Source: Candidatus Levyibacteriota bacterium
GTDB taxonomy: Bacteria > Patescibacteriota > Microgenomatia > Levybacterales > UBA12049
NCBI GenBank assembly: GCA_016182225.1
Contig: JACOXV010000002.1
Coordinates: 1-29,650 of the forward strand
Reading direction: 5' to 3'
DNA length: 29,650 nucleotides
Shown: in pieces, positions 7,239-15,051 of the stretch
How the letters are laid out: each line of letters starts with the position of its first letter
How positions within the stretch are numbered: position 1 is the first letter of the stretch
Made by a program: the position numbers and the translations under genes
Notes under the pieces: generated by a model
What the model saw: the letters and a program-made list of their open reading frames with translations, nothing else
The model's database searches: none
Told to the model about the DNA's origin: nothing

Positions 7239-7685
7239 TTAAAAAACTATAACCCGTGTTCCAATAGGAGCCCAATCATAAAGCCATTTAGAAAATTCGA
7301 CGGGTTCATTTACACACCCATGTGTTACTTTGCTGCCAAACATATTGTGCCAATAGGCTCCGTGAATTGCATAAGCCTTATAAAAATACATCACATTCGG
7401 TACATGTTTTAAGTAATATGGTTCATACGGTGGATAATTTCCTTTCATATCCTGTAAGTCATATTTACGATATATTCTAAAATCTCCTTTTACTGTTGGT
7501 GTGTAATACATACCAGTTGAGATTTTACTCGAATTTATAAGCCTTCCCCCCTCCCAGGCATTTAATGTTTGGGAAAGAATATCAACAGTAATAAGTTTTT
7601 CAGTTGTATAAATCTGGGCGTTAACTGTATGGGGTATAAATAAAAAAACAGAAAATAAAATAAAAAAAGTAAATAATTTCCTCAC
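7239..7685 (-). CDS. secreted L,D-transpeptidase (YkuD fold)
   Basis: This family forms 3-3 peptide crosslinks in peptidoglycan or attaches proteins to it. The 148 residues start with a signal peptide (Lys-3, hydrophobic 4-19, likely cleavage after VNA at 21-23). A minimal YkuD catalytic domain follows. The signature is AIHGAYWHNMFG (106-117) and THGCVNEP (121-128), with His108, His122 and nucleophile Cys124; Thr replaces the usual Ser before HGC. There is no extra peptidoglycan-binding domain. The GTG start at 7685 fits a TTGACA-16 nt-TAAACT promoter 6 nt upstream. Signal peptidase I at 313-870 is the likely processing enzyme. Confidence 0.9.
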   Translation of the reverse strand: MRKLFTFFILFSVFLFIPHTVNAQIYTTEKLITVDILSQTLNAWEGGRLINSSKISTGMYYTPTVKGDFRIYRKYDLQDMKGNYPPYEPYYLKHVPNVMYFYKAYAIHGAYWHNMFGSKVTHGCVNEPVEFSKWLYDWAPIGTRVIVF

Positions 7686-7691
7686 AAATTC

Positions 7692-7719
7692 AGTTTAACA
7701 AAGTGGTATCTGCTGTCAA
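7692..7719 (-). promoter_or_regulatory. promoter of the L,D-transpeptidase gene
   Basis: The -35 TTGACA (7714-7719), 16-nt spacer and -10 TAAACT (7692-7697) lie 6 nt before the GTG start. Confidence 0.6.
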
Positions 7720-7724
7720 GCAAT

Positions 7725-8348
7725 TTATGAATTGAGAAGTTCTATGACTTTTTCATCAGAAACCTGTTCGAAGTTTTTATAATAAAATCCTATTGCCTTT
7801 AGGTCTTTCGGACAAAGTAAACAGTAAAAATGATCCACTTTCTTCTTTATTATTTCTGCAGCTTCGAAGGTCGCAACTGGCACTACAAAAATAATCTCCC
7901 TTGGTTCTGCCTTTTTAATTGCCATTATAGCTGCATTTGCGCTCACTCCTGTTGCTAATCCATCGTCTACTAAAATCGCAGTTTTGTTCTTTAGCGGAGG
8001 CAATTTTTTTCCTTCTCGATATAGAAGAATTCTCCTAATCAGCTCTTTTTCTTCTATATTTTTAATTTTTGAGATATCTTTTTCGTCAATATCCAAACGC
8101 TTTATTGTTGCTTGATCCAAATAAACCACATTATTTTCTGATATCGCACCAATACCAAACTCCGGCTGAGAAGGAAATCCAAGCTTTCTTACCACAATGA
8201 TTCCGAGTGGAATTTTTAGTCTTTTGGCAATTTCATTTCCGATTAACACTCCACCCCTTGGAATTGCTAGAACAATACTCTCTTTATTGTTGATTTTTTT
8301 TAGTAACTTCGCTAATTTTTTTCCTGCATCCTCTCTGTTTTTAAACAC
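7725..8348 (-). CDS. phosphoribosyltransferase-family protein
   Basis: This is a type I phosphoribosyltransferase fold. It has IPRGGVLIGNEIAKRL (about 29-44) and the PRPP-binding loop ILVDDGLATG (about 125-134). The substrate cannot be read from the sequence; related proteins are usually annotated only as putative phosphoribosyltransferases. An in-frame GTG at 8366 would add six residues, but a perfect TATAAT (8355-8360) lies inside that extension and only 6 nt before the GTG at 8348. The protein then begins MFKNREDAGKKLA, the natural family N-terminus. The gene is divergent from the membrane protein at 8425. Confidence 0.87.
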   Translation of the reverse strand: MFKNREDAGKKLAKLLKKINNKESIVLAIPRGGVLIGNEIAKRLKIPLGIIVVRKLGFPSQPEFGIGAISENNVVYLDQATIKRLDIDEKDISKIKNIEEKELIRRILLYREGKKLPPLKNKTAILVDDGLATGVSANAAIMAIKKAEPREIIFVVPVATFEAAEIIKKKVDHFYCLLCPKDLKAIGFYYKNFEQVSDEKVIELLNS

Positions 8349-8354
8349 ACTCGT

Positions 8355-8360
8355 ATTATA
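8355..8360 (-). promoter_or_regulatory. -10 of the phosphoribosyltransferase gene
   Basis: A perfect TATAAT lies 6 nt before the GTG at 8348. No clear -35 is seen. Its position inside the longer reading frame argues for the downstream start. Confidence 0.55.
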
Positions 8361-8410
8361 GCCCACATAATCAAATAGAAGTGTACCTATTCAGAAAAAT
8401 TATTTGAATA

Positions 8411-8416
8411 TATAAT
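8411..8416 (+). promoter_or_regulatory. -10 of the membrane protein gene
   Basis: A perfect TATAAT lies 8 nt before the ATG at 8425. The -35 region is weak (TATTCA at 8388-8393, 17 nt away). Confidence 0.55.
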
Positions 8417-8424
8417 ACAAGCAA

Positions 8425-10002
8425 ATGCTTATTAAAATTAATAAATCACGAGTTCTCCCTCTTTTTATACAGGTAGCTTCACTTATCTTTCTCTATTTTA
8501 TTCTTTACAAGCTTTTTATGCCCCGAATTTTGGCTTTTGGATGTTTCGATGATTGTTTTGCAATTAGCTCGGGAAATTTTTTAAATGAGGGAAAGGGACT
8601 TTACTCAGATATATTTTATAACCACCAATTATTATTGCCGTACTTAAGTTCCTGGATACAAAACTTCTTTAATCCAATCAATGTTTTTGAATTAATCTTA
8701 AGGCATAGACAAGTGATGCTTCTACTAAGTTTTGTGTTTAATTTAATCTTAATTCTAAGATTTAGAGCTATTGCTTTATTGTTTGCAATTTTCTACGAAA
8801 CCTCCAAGTTTTATTTTTTTGGCGATAGATTTTTAGCAGAAACTCTAATTATTTACCCAATTATCTACATGGCCTTGCTCTGCATTCAAAAAATCAGGAA
8901 TATTCCGGTTAAAAACTTTGATTATCTTATTGTAGGAGTATTTGTTTGGTTTACTTTTTTTATGAGAGAACCATATGTTCCGCTTATTCTATTTCTTTAT
9001 TTAATTCTTTTTATCGGAAAAAGGGAAACAAAATTTAAAATAGCCTCCGTACTTATCACTTCATTACTAACGCGAGTTACACTTACTTTAGTGAATATTA
9101 ACGATATGTATTATGCACTTTACACCTTTAATCAACAAACCATAATCAACCAGGAATATGTATCAAGTAATCTCCAGGGGCTCGGAATACTTAGAGTTTT
9201 TCTATATCCGCTTATTGTATTTATACAGGGAGAGACAAATTTTATGAGATATTATCTTATTGGAGCTGTCGGAATTCTTTTGGCATCGGTTTTCTATTAT
9301 TTTCAAAAATTCAAAGACTTAAAACTTCCTGTGTTTATATTTATGTCCTTAGGTCTTGCCGCCATTAGATTCGTAAATCCCGGACAAATTTTCTATGAGG
9401 CATATAGGCAGCTCATTTGGAATGGCTTACTTATCATATCAATTTTATCATTAGCTTTTTTATTTAAAGAAAAAAATAGAAAATTAAGTTTTCTCATTCT
9501 ATCTTTTTTTTCTATCTTCTGGTTGTATTTATTGATAAACAAGGATTCTTATATTTTTAGCAGAGCAGATCCTCAGTTTGATGTTGTCACGTATTATGGA
9601 AGATATATGGAAATAGGAAGTGTTGTAAAAGACATATCAGACAAAGACGACACTTTTTTCGCAGATGGCGCTGAAGAGCTTTTGTATTGGTCTACCGGAT
9701 TAAAATCATCCTATAAGTATTCTATGTACACTGCCCAAATGCCAAGTTTGGAAAAATTCAGAAAAGAAAGGGATGCTATGTTCTTGAAGTCTCCTCCGGA
9801 TTTTTACTATGACTTTTGTAAAACAGACAAGTCCCCAGCATATCATTTAGAGAAAAAATACAGAAAAGAATATACCCAATTGCTTTCTACAGAGGGTAAG
9901 CCTTCTTGTCTTTTTGTTCATAAAAATAAATTGCAAGCTATAAGTCAGGAAAAACGATCAAAAATTGAAGAATGGGGCTACAAGTTTCCGTCAAACATTT
10001 AA
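8425..10002 (+). CDS. polytopic membrane protein, GT-C glycosyltransferase-like
   Basis: The 525 residues hold about ten to eleven membrane segments (first about 12-31) and a soluble C-terminal region (about 375-525). The first external loop reads CFDDCFAISSGNFLNEGKG then LYSDIFYNHQLLLPYL, with an Asp-Asp pair (42-43) and a His (67). This layout matches GT-C enzymes such as ArnT/PMT-type transferases, which use polyprenyl-phosphate sugars as donors. That assignment is by topology and loop composition only; donor and acceptor are unknown. It stands alone, divergent from the phosphoribosyltransferase and convergent with pyrD 2 bp away. AT content is very high, as expected for membrane genes here. 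Confidence 0.75.
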   Translation: MLIKINKSRVLPLFIQVASLIFLYFILYKLFMPRILAFGCFDDCFAISSGNFLNEGKGLYSDIFYNHQLLLPYLSSWIQNFFNPINVFELILRHRQVMLLLSFVFNLILILRFRAIALLFAIFYETSKFYFFGDRFLAETLIIYPIIYMALLCIQKIRNIPVKNFDYLIVGVFVWFTFFMREPYVPLILFLYLILFIGKRETKFKIASVLITSLLTRVTLTLVNINDMYYALYTFNQQTIINQEYVSSNLQGLGILRVFLYPLIVFIQGETNFMRYYLIGAVGILLASVFYYFQKFKDLKLPVFIFMSLGLAAIRFVNPGQIFYEAYRQLIWNGLLIISILSLAFLFKEKNRKLSFLILSFFSIFWLYLLINKDSYIFSRADPQFDVVTYYGRYMEIGSVVKDISDKDDTFFADGAEELLYWSTGLKSSYKYSMYTAQMPSLEKFRKERDAMFLKSPPDFYYDFCKTDKSPAYHLEKKYRKEYTQLLSTEGKPSCLFVHKNKLQAISQEKRSKIEEWGYKFPSNI

Positions 10003-10004
10003 GA

Positions 10005-10910
10005 CTATCCATTTCCTCTCGCTCTTCTAAATACTTGGGAACCGAAATTTATATATGCCGTAGTTATTTGCGTAGCATCAGCTCCTGCTCGAAGATAATC
10101 AAAAACATCCTGACTGTTTGATATTCCGCCTACTCCAATTATTGCTATAGCCGATGGAAGAACGGAGCGAAGCTGTCTTACTTGACCAATTCCTATTGGT
10201 TTAAGTGCTTTTCCTGCAAGCCCCGATAATCCTCCTCCAGGATCAATTGCAGGAGAGTCTTCCTCGTTAAAAGAAAAAGCGTTTGGAAAAGTGTTTGTAC
10301 TTGTTACTGCAGTTACGAGTCTTGATTGAGATAAGATGTTTGCAATAGATTGTAGTGCAATTGGATCTGAAAAAGGCGAAAGCTTCACCGCAGTCCAAGC
10401 ATCAGGTCCAACTGCTTGTTCTACTTGTCTAAGAGTTTCGCCTGTTAAATCTTCATCAAAACTAGCTATACGTTTTTGCTTACCGTCTTTTCCCCAAACA
10501 TTTGGACAGCCTAAATTTAGCTCTTGTCCATCTACTCCGCTATTAATAACTACATCTGATAACCTTGCATATTCTTCAGGTGAAAAACCCGCAATACTTA
10601 CAATAAGAGGTTTGCCGTGGTCATGCGCGATACTAACCAGTTCAGGTAATTTATCCCGATAATAAAACAAACCGCCATTAGGTAATCCTTTAGAATTTAA
10701 AGAATAAATGTCATCTTTTCCTCTTGCGTAAACAACTCCTGCATTCCCAAATCTCTCCTCAATAGTAATCGAGCCTAAAACTATTGCTCCTGCATCGGAT
10801 CTGGCTATTTCGAGTACGTGTTCGGGAAGCTTTACGGGCCCGGCTCCGTTCATTATGGGAGTCTCAAGATGTATGCTCCCGATATCTACCGGACTAAATA
10901 TTTCTGCCAT
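10005..10910 (-). CDS. pyrD: dihydroorotate dehydrogenase, class 1
   Basis: This FMN enzyme oxidises dihydroorotate to orotate in pyrimidine synthesis. The 301-residue TIM barrel shows PIMNGAGPVK near the N-terminus and the active-site loop NLGCPNVWGK (132-141). Cys135 is the catalytic base expected of class 1 enzymes (class 2 use Ser). Also visible are VKLSP (175-179), STNTF (204-208), the phosphate-binding GVGGISNSQD (259-268) and AGADATQI. No pyrK-like electron-transfer gene or other pyrimidine gene is in the window, which favours subtype 1A, but this is inference. The start is the ATG at 10910; only a weak -10-like TATTTA lies 6 nt upstream. Confidence 0.88.
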   Translation of the reverse strand: MAEIFSPVDIGSIHLETPIMNGAGPVKLPEHVLEIARSDAGAIVLGSITIEERFGNAGVVYARGKDDIYSLNSKGLPNGGLFYYRDKLPELVSIAHDHGKPLIVSIAGFSPEEYARLSDVVINSGVDGQELNLGCPNVWGKDGKQKRIASFDEDLTGETLRQVEQAVGPDAWTAVKLSPFSDPIALQSIANILSQSRLVTAVTSTNTFPNAFSFNEEDSPAIDPGGGLSGLAGKALKPIGIGQVRQLRSVLPSAIAIIGVGGISNSQDVFDYLRAGADATQITTAYINFGSQVFRRARGNG

Positions 10911-10939
10911 ATTTAATAAATATTGCTATTAGGAGGATT

Positions 10940-10996
10940 ATGTGTTATCTTTTTTTGAATGTAAATTTGACGACGATTTTCGTCGTTAAATGTTAA
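10940..10996 (+). other. possible 18-codon leader ORF before the TrmB-like gene
   Basis: A perfect AGGAGG (10931-10936) lies 3 nt before an ATG that opens an 18-codon frame (MCYLFLNVNLTTIFVVKC). Its TAA overlaps the first ATG of the regulator gene (ATGTTAA). The spacing is tighter than ideal. It could couple translation to the regulator or be chance; the Shine-Dalgarno is the strongest in the window. Confidence 0.3.
10970..10986 (+). promoter_or_regulatory. perfect palindrome upstream of the TrmB-like gene
   Basis: ACGACGA-TTT-TCGTCGT is a 7-bp perfect inverted repeat ending 3 nt before the ATG at 10990 and 12 nt before the alternative ATG at 10999. It lies in the divergent space shared with pyrD, so it is a candidate operator for this regulator acting on itself and perhaps on pyrD. 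Confidence 0.5.
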
Positions 10997-11805
10997 AAAT
11001 GGTAAGTACAAAAGACATCGCAAAAGGACTTGAAAAGTTCGGACTTACGAAAGATCAAGCGCTAATATATTTGACGCTTGTTCAATATGGAGAACTTCGA
11101 ATTCAGGACATTTCCAACTCAACAAATATTCCGCGAAGCTCTGTATATGAAAGTCTTAAAAATCTTTATGGACTAGGTCTAGTAGAAAAAATAATAGATC
11201 ATAAATTTATAAGAATTAAGGCATATCCGATAGGATCCCTAAGACATAACCTGAATGAAAAATCACTTAGGCTTCAAACTCTCATGAACGAATTGAATGA
11301 TCTTGAGAAGTCAATTTCAAATCTTCCCGATACAACATCTCTTCCCTCAACAACAGTTCGCTATTACAAAGGTCTTTCTGCGGGCAGACAGCTTTTTTGG
11401 AATACTTTAAATGCAAAAAGTACAGTCTATGTTTACAGCTCATATGGGCGGTCAAAATTCGTAGGAAAAAAGTTTTATAAAGATTTTGTGTCTGAATCAA
11501 TAGATCGGGAAATAAAAGAAATGGTTTTAATAAATCCGACGGATAAGGCAATAAGACTCATAAAAAGAGATACTGGCTCTCCCTTGGCAAGAACTAAAAT
11601 CAAAGACTTACGCTATCTTTCGGAAGAAAACCTTTTAATTAAAGGCGAAACATTTATTTACAACAATATATTTGCCCAGATAAACCTAAGTGTTGGGGAA
11701 ATAAACGGTTTTGAGGTAGAAAGTAACGGATTTTCTGAAATGCAACGATCAATTTTCAAAACCTTATGGCAAAACGCCAAACCAATTTCACTCCTTCTGT
11801 CTTAG
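10990..11805 (+). CDS. TrmB-family transcriptional regulator
   Basis: The 271 residues begin with a winged helix-turn-helix (about 10-75: LEKFGLTKDQALIYLTLVQY, then IQDISNSTNIPRSSVYESLK). This is followed by a short coiled linker (about 90-110) and a C-terminal sensor region of the TrmB C-terminal type (YYKGLSAGRQLFWNTLNAKS onward). TrmB proteins commonly sense sugars or nucleotides; the ligand here is unknown. A second ATG at 10999 (MVSTKDIAKGL) is a good alternative start, with TTAAAT 6 nt upstream. A perfect palindrome precedes the gene. It is divergent from pyrD, which may be its target. Confidence 0.82.
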   Translation: MLKMVSTKDIAKGLEKFGLTKDQALIYLTLVQYGELRIQDISNSTNIPRSSVYESLKNLYGLGLVEKIIDHKFIRIKAYPIGSLRHNLNEKSLRLQTLMNELNDLEKSISNLPDTTSLPSTTVRYYKGLSAGRQLFWNTLNAKSTVYVYSSYGRSKFVGKKFYKDFVSESIDREIKEMVLINPTDKAIRLIKRDTGSPLARTKIKDLRYLSEENLLIKGETFIYNNIFAQINLSVGEINGFEVESNGFSEMQRSIFKTLWQNAKPISLLLS

Positions 11806-11821
11806 CTTCAAAACTTATTTA

Positions 11822-11840
11822 TCCTGAGCATGTCGAAGGA
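11822..11840 (-). repeat. core copy of the TCCTTCGAC...GCTCAGGA intergenic repeat
   Basis: On the minus strand this reads TCCTTCGACATGCTCAGGA. It matches the core of the longer element at 17699-17741 but lacks the outer stem and the whole second half. It sits in the 45-bp gap between the convergent TrmB-like and doc genes. Confidence 0.6.
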
Positions 11841-11850
11841 CCAAAAACAC

Positions 11851-12246
11851 CTAAGAGTTCTTCTTGGAATGTCTCTCGAGCCACTTGGAAATTTCCTCAA
11901 TTGAAAGGTGTTTATTTTCAACTCGCAGCGGAAATACAACAAGTTCTTTTTGACTTACGTCTAAATCATATCCATTCATTGATAAAAAGCGTGCTGTTGA
12001 AACAATTGTTGTCCTTTTGTTTCCGTCAACAAAAGCATGGTTAAACATAAGCGGGTAAAAGAGAGCAGCTGCCTTATCAAAAATATCTTTATATAAATCT
12101 TCCCCACCGAAAGACGATTGGGGCCTGGCGATTGCGGATTGAATTAAACCTAAATCCCTGATGCCATGACTTCCTCCATATTTCTCGATCATATCATCAT
12201 GAATTGCAAGAACTACGTCGAGGGTAATATAGGAGATGTTTTTCAC
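11851..12246 (-). CDS. doc: Doc-type Fic-domain toxin
   Basis: The 131 residues match Doc ('death on curing') proteins. The motif HAFVDGNKRT (70-79) has Lys in place of the Gly of true Fic AMP-transferases. In phage P1 Doc this changes the chemistry to phosphorylation of EF-Tu, which stops translation. The N-terminus (ISYITLDVVLAIHDDMIEKYGG) is typical. The GTG start overlaps the antitoxin stop (GTGA), a classic coupled toxin-antitoxin layout with antitoxin first. Its family partner is usually a Phd antitoxin; here the partner is AbrB-like. Confidence 0.88.
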   Translation of the reverse strand: MKNISYITLDVVLAIHDDMIEKYGGSHGIRDLGLIQSAIARPQSSFGGEDLYKDIFDKAAALFYPLMFNHAFVDGNKRTTIVSTARFLSMNGYDLDVSQKELVVFPLRVENKHLSIEEISKWLERHSKKNS

Positions 12247-12494
12247 TTTTTGGCAAGCTCTGTGAGTGCGGTTTTGTATTTATTGTTGAACTTTTCAAGC
12301 CAGTCTAAAAACTCCGGCGTAATACCGCTGCTTTTCTTGATAGGTGATCCCAACGAGGCAACAACAAGTGCGTCTACTTCCAAGTCTTGTCTGACAATTA
12401 CTTTCTGACCGGCTTTGAGATTTTTATCCTTAACAAAACCTGCAGGAAGTGTGATTGCTAGCGAATTCCCAACTTTTATAACTGTCTGTTCCAT
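12243..12494 (-). CDS. AbrB/MazE-type antitoxin
   Basis: The 83 residues have an AbrB-like swapped-hairpin DNA-binding domain (about 1-45: VIKVGNSLAITLPAGFVKDK, then LKAGQKVIVRQ). A C-terminal tail (about 55-83, PEFLDWLEKFNNKYKTALTEL) probably wraps the toxin. It overlaps doc by 4 nt and should autorepress through the two GTTATAAC palindromes just before its start. The module lies directly behind ftsZ on the same strand but has its own promoter. Confidence 0.86.
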   Translation of the reverse strand: MEQTVIKVGNSLAITLPAGFVKDKNLKAGQKVIVRQDLEVDALVVASLGSPIKKSSGITPEFLDWLEKFNNKYKTALTELAKK

Positions 12495-12513
12495 GTTATA
12501 ACAATGTTATAAC
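12495..12513 (-). promoter_or_regulatory. double GTTATAAC operator of the toxin-antitoxin module
   Basis: Two identical 8-bp palindromes, GTTATAAC (12495-12502 and 12506-12513), are separated by 3 bp. They cover the -10 and the expected transcription start up to the antitoxin ATG, as expected for an autorepressing AbrB-type antitoxin. Confidence 0.75.
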
Positions 12514-12532
12514 AGATTCAGGAGATTGTCAA
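12506..12532 (-). promoter_or_regulatory. toxin-antitoxin promoter
   Basis: The -35 TTGACA (12527-12532), 15-nt spacer and extended -10 TGT-TATAAC (-10 at 12506-12511) lie 11 nt before the ATG. The -10 is part of the operator palindrome. The promoter occupies the gap just behind the ftsZ stop. Confidence 0.65.
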
Positions 12533-12537
12533 GTATA

Positions 12538-13692
12538 TTAATTCTTCTGTCTTAAAAATGCGGGGATGTCCCAAACTTCCTCTTCGGCTTCTTCTACGTT
12601 TTGCTGTTGGGACGACCCGGGAAATTGCCGAGTAGGACTTGGCTCATTTGACTGCTCTTGATTATTTTGGCTCTGAACATTTGATACATTGTTCATATTT
12701 CCAAACTGCGGAGGCATAAATTCTTTAAGGGTCTGGCGGGATGTATCAAATCCAGTAGCAATTACTGTTATCTTTATCTGGTCCCGCATAGACTCATCAA
12801 TAGTTGCGCCAAAAATTATATTCGCATCGGATGCCGCTGCTGAGGCAATAATTTTGGCTGCATCGTCAACCTCAGTCATAGTAAGATCCGGTCCGCCGAT
12901 TATATTAAAGAGCACTCCATTCGCGCCTTCCATAGTTATCTCAAGAAGAGGAGAGGCTATAGCAGATCTTGCGGCAGTCTGGGCTCTATTCTCCCCGACT
13001 CCTGTTCCAATACCCATAAGAGAGGATCCGGCGTTACTCATAATAGTCCTCACGTCTGCAAAGTCCACATTAACAAGTCCGGGCATAGTAATAAGATCTG
13101 AAATCCCCTGTACTCCCTGGGTAAGCACCGAATCTGCTACTTTGAATGCCTCAAGAAGAGATAATTTTTTATCAACTACATCAAGAATTCTCTGGTTTGG
13201 GATTACAATTAAAGTATCTACTTTATCTTTCAAGTCTTCTATCCCATCCTCTGCATTTACCATTCTTCGGGTCCCCTCAAAAGCAAAAGGCTTCGTGACT
13301 ACTGCCACGGTGAGTGCTCCGACTTCTTTCGCTGCGCGAGCAATGACCGGACCTGCTCCTGTGCCTGTTCCTCCTCCCATTCCCGCTGTAAGAAAAACCA
13401 TATCTGATCCTTCAAGAATATCTTTTATTTTTTCGTAAGACTCCTCAGCGGCCTGCATCCCTACCTCAGGATCTCCGCCTGATCCCAAACCTTTTGTGAG
13501 ATTTTCACCTATTTGGATTTTTGTAACTGCTTGACACATTAGAAGAGCCTGTGCATCTGTATTTACGGAGATAAAGTCAACTCCTTGGATATTTGCCTGG
13601 GAAATCATGGAATTGAGAGCGTTATTTCCTCCACCGCCCACACCCATTACTCGGATTTTCGCGAAATTCGTAGTCTGAGGTTTGATTAACAT
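12538..13692 (-). CDS. ftsZ: cell division protein FtsZ
   Basis: This tubulin-like GTPase forms the division ring. The 384 residues contain the GTP-binding GMGGGTGTGAGP (104-115), the N-terminal GVGGGGNNA (17-25) and the T7 catalytic loop NVDFADV (208-214). A Gln/Asn-rich linker follows (about 325-370). The conserved tail DIPAFLRQ (375-382), the docking peptide for FtsA and other partners, is intact. It is the last gene of the dcw cluster and has its own promoter in the 58-bp gap behind ftsA, so FtsZ levels can be set apart from the operon. Confidence 0.98.
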   Translation of the reverse strand: MLIKPQTTNFAKIRVMGVGGGGNNALNSMISQANIQGVDFISVNTDAQALLMCQAVTKIQIGENLTKGLGSGGDPEVGMQAAEESYEKIKDILEGSDMVFLTAGMGGGTGTGAGPVIARAAKEVGALTVAVVTKPFAFEGTRRMVNAEDGIEDLKDKVDTLIVIPNQRILDVVDKKLSLLEAFKVADSVLTQGVQGISDLITMPGLVNVDFADVRTIMSNAGSSLMGIGTGVGENRAQTAARSAIASPLLEITMEGANGVLFNIIGGPDLTMTEVDDAAKIIASAAASDANIIFGATIDESMRDQIKITVIATGFDTSRQTLKEFMPPQFGNMNNVSNVQSQNNQEQSNEPSPTRQFPGSSQQQNVEEAEEEVWDIPAFLRQKN

Positions 13693-13700
13693 TTCTTTAG

Positions 13701-13729
13701 ATCCTAACAGATAGTAGCGAATTTTTCAA
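13701..13729 (-). promoter_or_regulatory. internal ftsZ promoter
   Basis: The -35 TTGAAA (13724-13729), 17-nt spacer and -10 TAGGAT (13701-13706) lie 8 nt before the ATG. Confidence 0.5.
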
Positions 13730-13750
13730 GTCGCCCTACATATAGTAATT

Positions 13751-15049
13751 CTAAGGTATAAATGACTTAATTAAATCTATAAATTTCTTCGGAAGCTTGC
13801 CAAATTTTATTCCTGAAAACTGAGGAATAGAAATTCCTTGAAGAAGCCCGCTTTGTCCGCCATCCATGCCTGAACCATATACCGCAAGACCTACTACGGT
13901 GGCATATGATGTATCCTGGATTTCATCAATTATCCCTTTTATGTTCTCAGGGATTCCAATCCGCACAGGCATAGCAAGCATTCTCTTGGCTGCCTCGACT
14001 GCGCCGACTGTTCTTGCTCCTCCCCCTGTAATAACGAGTCCTGCGGGAGTCTGTCCTCCAAATCCTGATTTCTTAATTTCAAGTCCTACCATGGTAAATA
14101 TTTCATTAAGTCTTGGTCTTATAATTCCCTCAATCAGAGTCTTTTGAGAAACTCTATTTAACTGCTCCGGAAGACCTAAATGAGACAAATCTATTTCATC
14201 CGACCGGTCTTTTTTTACTTCTTCCGCCGTAGTGCCTTCCGGTCTTATTATGGTTTGTTTTTTCTGAGGGTTTGAGAGGAAAAGTTTTACTTTTTCTGCC
14301 GATTCAAGTGAAATGCGAAGACCGATAGCTAAATCATTCGTGATATGTCTTGCTCCTATGGGAAGTACGGATGAATAAGCAACAGATCCGTCAATATAGA
14401 TTGAGATATCTGTTGTTCCCGCTCCGACATCCACCAACACTACTCCAAGCTCTTTCTCAGTATCCGAAAGTGTCGCCAGTCCGCTGGCATAGCCTGAAAA
14501 AACTATTCCATCAACGTCTACCCCTACTTCCGAGAATGCTTTTTCCAAATTTCTTATCGCCGGACTTCCTGCAGTAACTATATGAGTCTCTACTTCAAGC
14601 CGAATACCGGTCATTCCTGCGGGATCTTTTATTCCTTCCTGACCGTCTACTATATAGGTCCTTGGGAGAACGTGAAGAATCTCTCTGGTGGACGGAAGAG
14701 AGACTGCTTTTGCAGCGTCAATTACTCGGGCGACGTCATTTCCGGTTATTTCTCCTTCCGGCTGTGCCACTGCTACAACACCTCTTGAATTTTGGGATTC
14801 TATGTTACTTCCTGAGATTGAAGAAACGATTCGGGAAACCGATACTCCGGCCATTCTTTCAGCTGCCTCTATGGAGTTATTTATTGAAATTACAGCCTCT
14901 TCAATATTTACGATTTGGCCCTTTTTTATTCCGCCTGCTTTTACCTCGGAGACACCTAAAACATTTACAGCTTCGTCAACTTTTGTAATTACAGTAACGA
15001 TTTTTGAAGTACCAATATCTACGCCAACAACTATTTTTCCTTCATTCAT
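13751..15049 (-). CDS. ftsA: cell division protein FtsA
   Basis: This actin-like ATPase anchors FtsZ to the membrane. The 432 residues show VGVDIGTSKIVTVI at the N-terminus (phosphate 1), the SHS2/1C region, VVLVDVGAGTTDISIY (phosphate 2) and GLVITGGGARTVGAVEAA (adenosine motif). The C-terminal KLPKKFIDLIKSFIP is a good amphipathic membrane-targeting helix. It lies 2 bp behind ftsQ and upstream of ftsZ, the standard order. Confidence 0.96.
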   Translation of the reverse strand: MNEGKIVVGVDIGTSKIVTVITKVDEAVNVLGVSEVKAGGIKKGQIVNIEEAVISINNSIEAAERMAGVSVSRIVSSISGSNIESQNSRGVVAVAQPEGEITGNDVARVIDAAKAVSLPSTREILHVLPRTYIVDGQEGIKDPAGMTGIRLEVETHIVTAGSPAIRNLEKAFSEVGVDVDGIVFSGYASGLATLSDTEKELGVVLVDVGAGTTDISIYIDGSVAYSSVLPIGARHITNDLAIGLRISLESAEKVKLFLSNPQKKQTIIRPEGTTAEEVKKDRSDEIDLSHLGLPEQLNRVSQKTLIEGIIRPRLNEIFTMVGLEIKKSGFGGQTPAGLVITGGGARTVGAVEAAKRMLAMPVRIGIPENIKGIIDEIQDTSYATVVGLAVYGSGMDGGQSGLLQGISIPQFSGIKFGKLPKKFIDLIKSFIP

Positions 15050-15051
15050 AT

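Noticed and set aside
8349..8366. GTG at 8366 as start of the phosphoribosyltransferase
   Set aside because: The extra six codons contain a perfect TATAAT at leaderless distance from the GTG at 8348, and the shorter N-terminus matches the family better.
8425..10002. Specific GT39 or ArnT assignment
   Set aside because: Topology and first loop fit GT-C enzymes in general, but no family-specific motif could be confirmed by eye.
11766..12044. Plus-strand open frame of 92 codons
   Set aside because: It is antisense to doc and begins inside the TrmB-like gene; its sequence is a translation of the intergenic repeat and doc complement.
12689..13438. Plus-strand open frame of 249 codons
   Set aside because: It is the antisense shadow of ftsZ, caused by its codon bias.
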